DNA of 64,000 bases, from assembly GCA_035275405.1 (NCBI GenBank), contig DATEMU010000003.1, forward strand, positions 186,001-250,000, read 5' to 3'. Below the pieces are notes generated by a model that was given only the letters and a program-made list of their open reading frames with translations, ran no database searches and was not told the origin of the DNA. Below, piece after piece: positions 60,266-64,000 of this stretch. Numbering within the stretch: position 1 is the first letter of the stretch; each line of letters begins with the position of its first letter. A program made the translations under genes and the position numbers. This DNA is from Phycisphaerae bacterium (GTDB lineage: Bacteria; Planctomycetota; Phycisphaerae; UBA1845; UTPLA1).

Positions 60266-60417
60266 ACGCATTTTTTTAGCGCAACTGACTGCAATTGAGC
60301 GCAACGTCTGAGCAGGAGAGGCGACTGGAGTTGAACGGAGGCGCGGGTGGTGCAAACGATCAAACTTTTCAGGTTGAAAACGCTTGAAAATCTTGAAATT
60401 CATCGTCATGGCGCGGA
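60266..60417. repeat. Bipartite intergenic repeat, copy 2
   Basis: ACGCA (60266), a run of seven T (60271-60277), three 10-base units (GCGCAACTGA at 60279, CTGCAATTGA at 60289, GCGCAACGTC at 60299), a ~70-base spacer, then CGCTTGAAAATCTTGAAATT from 60381 and GGCGCGGA at 60410-60417. Order matches 27543-27647; the spacer between blocks is 52 bases longer here. As there, it lies between convergent genes. Confidence 0.75.
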
Positions 60418-60515
60418 TCGTCCGGGGCCGCGTTCGTCGGGTAATCAACCGAGGTACGCGGCCTGCCTTCTTTTTTCCTTCTGAATACATCCTTGCTCAG
60501 CGCTCCCTTAAAAAT

Positions 60516-60552
60516 GAGGGATTGAGGGAGCAGGGATTAAGGGATTGAGGGG
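60516..60552. repeat. Degenerate 8-bp tandem repeat
   Basis: About five imperfect units of the type AGGGATTG / AGGGATTA / AGGGAGC in a row, in the convergent gap before the PEP-CTERM gene. Confidence 0.5.
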
Positions 60553-60617
60553 CCGGAGATTGCGGATTTCGGTATTCCCGTCACGACGGGTGATCTGAGG
60601 GCGGAGACGGTTTTGCA

Positions 60618-61220
60618 TCAGCGGCGGGGGCGTCGGCGGGCGGCCATAATCAAGCCGGCATTGCCAAGCATTACAAACGTGGATGGTTCCGGGATGGCCT
60701 GAAATGTCGTATCGGAAAATCCAACTTCGAAGAACAGAACTCCCCCGCTTGTCTGAATCGGGGCAAAGGGATCGCCCCATTGAAGCAAGAGTGCGCTGCC
60801 GCTAACGGGCCCCACCGCATCCAACATATTCCATGTCGAGAAAGCTGGATTGGACGGTCCCGCAATGAGGGCGGACCCGCCTTCTATGGATCGTGCGTAC
60901 TCGACTGTACTTGAGCTGTTGGATACCGATGTGTGAGTGGGTGTAAGGATGTCAAAGGTGCCCAAGCCGGCAATTAATATTGATGAGGCTTGGTGAGGAA
61001 TTTTAAGAGACCCAAAAAAGGGAACCCGGTCGTCGGTATCGCCGACCGATGTGATCTTAAAGTCCCTCAAAGAGAACGGCTCACCGTCCAGCGTTCCCGC
61101 TCCAACCCCCGCATGGACAAACGAAATCAGCGTCGCCTGCGCAGATGCCGTAGTCGTAGACAATAGAGCGATTGCGAGCAATCCGGCCCTGAGCGCGCCC
61201 ATCGTCATCACCGATTGCAT
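60618..61220 (-). CDS. PEP-CTERM sorting-domain protein
   Basis: Exported protein of 200 residues. ATG at 61220 is chosen because AGGAGGAG lies five bases ahead; it gives a signal peptide (MTMGALRAGLLAIALLSTTT, ASAQA). The C-terminus is a PEP-CTERM anchor: PEPSTF, a hydrophobic helix (VMLGNAGLIMAA) and a basic tail (RRRPRR). Exosortases recognise this signal and sort such proteins to the cell surface, usually in organisms with EPS loci. No exosortase gene is in the window. The mature domain is otherwise unrecognised. The gene is convergent with the end of the EPS locus. Confidence 0.87.
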   Translation of the reverse strand: MQSVMTMGALRAGLLAIALLSTTTASAQATLISFVHAGVGAGTLDGEPFSLRDFKITSVGDTDDRVPFFGSLKIPHQASSILIAGLGTFDILTPTHTSVSNSSSTVEYARSIEGGSALIAGPSNPAFSTWNMLDAVGPVSGSALLLQWGDPFAPIQTSGGVLFFEVGFSDTTFQAIPEPSTFVMLGNAGLIMAARRRPRR

Positions 61221-61713
61221 CCGGACTCCTCCTAGAAGACAGGACAGATCACCCACCTCTGGTCACAGCGAAGGGGATTAGCAGCCCCCATCAGTATAAC
61301 AGAATCGACTGAGCGATTCTTCCTGTTGCCTGGCAAATCTGAACCGTGGTGATTACCGGTCGGACGTCAGATCAAGCTGGCCGAAGCTGGCTGCGAGTCA
61401 GAATCGAAAAGAGTGGTTGGGCCGGGCCCGATGACCCCGCATTGAAATGCGTGGCAATAGCCGGCCGGCTGAAGGCCGGCCCCGGCGTTTGGTGAATTCG
61501 ATCCCTTCGGGATCGATCAGAATTTGGGCGGGGCTTGTGAACAGGGGCGTTGCCCCTGCCTACTTTCGGTCAGCCCTTCGGGCTGAAAATTAGTCGGCAG
61601 ATCTCGTAGACTCGACCCTTTCAGCCAAGGGTTCAACCGGCCCTATTGATTCGGCTTGCCTTATCGATGGGGCTCGTAGACGCGCGGGATGCGGGTTTTT
61701 AGACTTTCGGGCC
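61221..61713. other. Intergenic region with a cluster of palindromes before recQ
   Basis: No gene is supported. The part from 61460 to 61586 holds four palindromes in series: GCCGGCC/GGCCGGC (61460-61480), CGATCCC-TTC-GGGATCG (61499-61515), CAGGGGC-GTT-GCCCCTG (61542-61558) and TCAGCCC-TTC-GGGCTGA (61570-61586). Three have 7-base arms and 3-base loops. The rest shows nothing recognisable beyond likely promoter space for recQ and the divergent PEP-CTERM gene. Confidence 0.65.
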
Positions 61714-63921
61714 ATGGCCACCGTTTCGGCGCGGGAAATATCGACGAACGATCGCATCATCGAGACCGTGAAGCGGTATTGGGGGTTCGACGCGCTGCGA
61801 CCGCATCAGGAACAGGCGATTCTGGCGGGTTTGCAGCAGCGGGATTCGCTGGTGGTGTTGCCGACGGGGGGCGGGAAGTCGCTTTGCTATCAGGCGCCGG
61901 CGGCGATTGCCGCGCGGACGGACGTTGTCGTGTCGCCGCTGATCTCGCTGATGAAGGACCAGGTCGATGGGCTGCGGCAGTGCGGCTATCCGGCGACGGC
62001 GCTGCACAGCGGGATGACGGCGGCGCAGCAACGCAAGGAAGAAGAGACGATCGCCGCGGGGAAGTACCGGCTGGTGTTCGCCGCGCCGGAGCGGATGGTC
62101 AATTCCTGGTTTCTGCGACTGATTGAACGGATCAACGTCCGAGCCTTCGCCATCGATGAGGCGCACTGCATCAGCCATTGGGGGCATGACTTCCGACCGG
62201 AGTATCGGCAACTGGCCCTGCTCAAGGACCGGTTTCCGAAGGCGAGCATCCATGCCTATACGGCGACGGCGACGGAGCGAGTGCGGCTGGACATTGTCGA
62301 GCAGCTTCGGCTTCAGAATCCGGCGATTCTGGTGGGCGATTTCGACCGGCCGAATCTGGTGTTTCGCGTCGTGCCGCGCGTCGACGTGTACAGCCAGGCG
62401 CTGGACGTGGTCCGGCGGCACAAGAACCAGGCGGTCATCATCTATTGCATCAGCCGGCGCGACACGGAGGAGATGGCCGCGCATCTGCGGCAGCATGGCT
62501 GCAAGGCGGAGCACTATCACGCGGGCATGACGCCCGACGAGCGGCGGCGGACGCAGGAGGCGTTCAGCGAGGAAAAGCTGGACGTGATTGTCGCAACGGT
62601 CGCGTTTGGCATGGGGATTGACCGGAGCGATGTGCGGTGCGTGATCCATGCGGCGATGCCGAAGTCGATTGAGCACTATCAGCAGGAAGCGGGCCGCGCC
62701 GGGCGCGACGGGTTGGAGGCGGAGTGCGTGCTCTTTTATTCGGCGGCGGACGTGATGCGCTGGGAGTCGCTGATTGAGAAGAGCGCGGCGGAGGCGGAAA
62801 ACCCGGAGGAGGTGATCGAGGCCTCCGGAGAGTTGCTGGGGCACATGCAGCGGCTGGCCAGCGGGGCGCGCTGCCGGCATCGGGCGCTGTCGGAGTATTT
62901 TGGTCAGGCGTACCCACGGGACAACTGCAATGCGTGCGATGTGTGTCTGGGGGAGATGGAGGAGGTGGCCGAGGCGACGGTCCTGGCGCAGAAGATTCTG
63001 TCGTGCGTGGCACGGGTGGATCAGCGGTTTGGGGCCGGGCATGTCACGGACGTGCTACTGGGGGCGAATACGGACATGATCCGGCGCTGCCGGCACGATC
63101 AGCTCAGCACGTATGGGCTGCTGAAGGAGTCCGACAAGAAGGAACTGACGAATCTGGTGCATCAGCTTGTCGATCAGGGGGTGCTGGTGCGGACGCCCGG
63201 CGATCGACCGATCCTGCAGTTGAACGAGGCCTCGTGGGAGGTCATGCGCGGGCAGCGGGCGGTGCGGTTATGCAAGCCGCGGTCGAAGCCGGTGAAGCGG
63301 GCGCGGATCGATGAGGTTTCGTGGGAGGGCGTAGACGCCGAGTTGTTCGAGAGCCTGCGGCAACTTCGGCACGGCATCGCAAAGGAGCGCGGAGTACCGG
63401 CCTTTGTTATCTTCGGGGATGCGGCGGTGCGGGAGATGGCGCGACGGAGACCCGGGACGTTGGCGGCATTTTCGTGCGTTCCCGGCGTGGGTCAACGCAA
63501 GTTGGCGGACCTGGGCGACCGGTTTGTCGCGCAGATCCGGGCGCACTGCGAAGCGAACGGTCTGAGCCTTGATGAGACGATGACGAGCGCGCCGCCCCGG
63601 CCGACGAGCAAGATCAGCCCGTCACGTTTGGCGGCGCAGGAGATGTTTCGGCAGGGGGCGTCGATTGAGACCGTGATGGCGGCCCTCGGCCGGGCCCGCA
63701 GCACGACGTCGGAGTATCTCGCCGAATTCATCATGCAGACGGCGCCGGCGAGTATTGAGGCGTGGGTGGACCGGCAGACGTATGCCCGCGTGGCGAATGC
63801 GGTTCGGCAGGTCGGGGCGGGACCGCTCAAGCCCGTTTTTGAAAAACTGGATGGGCAGGTTCCCTACGACACCATCCGGCTGGTCGCGCGGCACTTGGAG
63901 ACGGTGGGAGATGCGACCTAG
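61714..63921 (+). CDS. recQ: RecQ-type ATP-dependent DNA helicase
   Basis: 3'-5' DNA helicase of the RecQ family. Motif 0/Q region FDALRPHQEQAILAG, Walker A TGGGKS (residues 51-56), Walker B DEAH (about 148-151) followed by the RecQ-typical CISHWGHDFRPEY, ATATERV, and motif VI EAGRAGRDGLEAECVLFYS. The zinc site is CRHRALSEYFGQ ... CNACDVC. An RQC/winged-helix segment is followed by an HRDC domain (FESLRQLRHGIAKERGVPAF) and a C-terminal helix-turn-helix-like region (SRLAAQEMFRQGASIETVMA), giving 735 residues, longer than E. coli RecQ. The start is the ATG at 61714. It acts at stalled forks and in recombination. Confidence 0.95.
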   Translation: MATVSAREISTNDRIIETVKRYWGFDALRPHQEQAILAGLQQRDSLVVLPTGGGKSLCYQAPAAIAARTDVVVSPLISLMKDQVDGLRQCGYPATALHSGMTAAQQRKEEETIAAGKYRLVFAAPERMVNSWFLRLIERINVRAFAIDEAHCISHWGHDFRPEYRQLALLKDRFPKASIHAYTATATERVRLDIVEQLRLQNPAILVGDFDRPNLVFRVVPRVDVYSQALDVVRRHKNQAVIIYCISRRDTEEMAAHLRQHGCKAEHYHAGMTPDERRRTQEAFSEEKLDVIVATVAFGMGIDRSDVRCVIHAAMPKSIEHYQQEAGRAGRDGLEAECVLFYSAADVMRWESLIEKSAAEAENPEEVIEASGELLGHMQRLASGARCRHRALSEYFGQAYPRDNCNACDVCLGEMEEVAEATVLAQKILSCVARVDQRFGAGHVTDVLLGANTDMIRRCRHDQLSTYGLLKESDKKELTNLVHQLVDQGVLVRTPGDRPILQLNEASWEVMRGQRAVRLCKPRSKPVKRARIDEVSWEGVDAELFESLRQLRHGIAKERGVPAFVIFGDAAVREMARRRPGTLAAFSCVPGVGQRKLADLGDRFVAQIRAHCEANGLSLDETMTSAPPRPTSKISPSRLAAQEMFRQGASIETVMAALGRARSTTSEYLAEFIMQTAPASIEAWVDRQTYARVANAVRQVGAGPLKPVFEKLDGQVPYDTIRLVARHLETVGDAT

Positions 63922-64000
63922 TGTGATGGCTCTGTTGAACGCGCGGGATCAGGGGTGGGTCGCCGCGGCGACTTGGACATGTGCTCCACGGCCTCGCTGC

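Noticed and set aside
61699-63042. Minus-strand frame of about 447 codons opposite recQ
   Set aside because: Antisense of the helicase motifs; Arg/His-rich and without domain.

Overview
The window reads as chromosomal DNA of a high-GC planctomycete, probably of the Phycisphaerae or a relative. The clues are a NfeD / NfeD-like / FloA / small-protein operon, a short protein with a CPKCGYNL...CPECG zinc ribbon, secreted proteins ending in dockerin-like EF-hand pairs or a PEP-CTERM anchor, a non-primary sigma-70 factor, many long secreted proteins of unknown role, and many short GC-rich dispersed palindromes. No rRNA, tRNA, CRISPR array, transposase or phage gene was recognised. Taxonomy is inferred from gene content only.

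Left part (1-32.7 kb): housekeeping and envelope genes in short runs on both strands. In order they are a POT peptide transporter, a divergent LpxL/HtrB-like acyltransferase, queA, a run of exported or membrane proteins of unknown function, a DEAD-box helicase, the nfeD-nfeD-floA operon, a sigma-70 factor after an AT-rich leader, an ECF sigma / anti-sigma / PDZ protein module, a secreted PDZ protein, an OPT transporter, two tandem secreted M1 metallopeptidases with different C-terminal modules, a zinc-ribbon protein, uvrC, queC, pgeF and a medium-chain dehydrogenase.

Right part (32.8-60.1 kb): one co-directional surface-polysaccharide locus. It holds wecB, a GDP-fucose-synthase-like reductase, a NusG-like antiterminator, a uronate epimerase, two related flippases around a sulfotransferase, a 903-residue beta-propeller/hydrolase-like secreted protein, an SGNH-type acylation protein, an O-antigen polymerase/ligase, two glycosyltransferases, two asparagine-synthase-type amidotransferases, a methyltransferase, a bi-domain oxidoreductase, an Asp-box propeller, a heparinase II/III-like lyase and a GNAT protein. 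Together they suggest a sulfated, probably amidated and acylated exopolysaccharide whose locus also carries its own candidate depolymerases. No priming glycosyltransferase, Wza/Wzc export pair or exosortase is visible. A PEP-CTERM protein (minus strand) and recQ follow.

Most notable observations: (i) two conserved genes, queA and the first asparagine synthase, have no ATG/GTG/TTG where homology puts the start, and appear to begin at ATC and ATT; (ii) a near-identical 144-nt tract in two otherwise diverged tandem peptidase genes, suggesting gene conversion; (iii) a bipartite non-coding repeat built on 10-nt periods, found in two convergent intergenic regions; (iv) a 35-bp element that ends exactly at the start codons of both wecB and the adjacent reductase; (v) dispersed 27-mers that supply coding sequence and stop codons; (vi) a very strong hairpin inside the nfeD operon.
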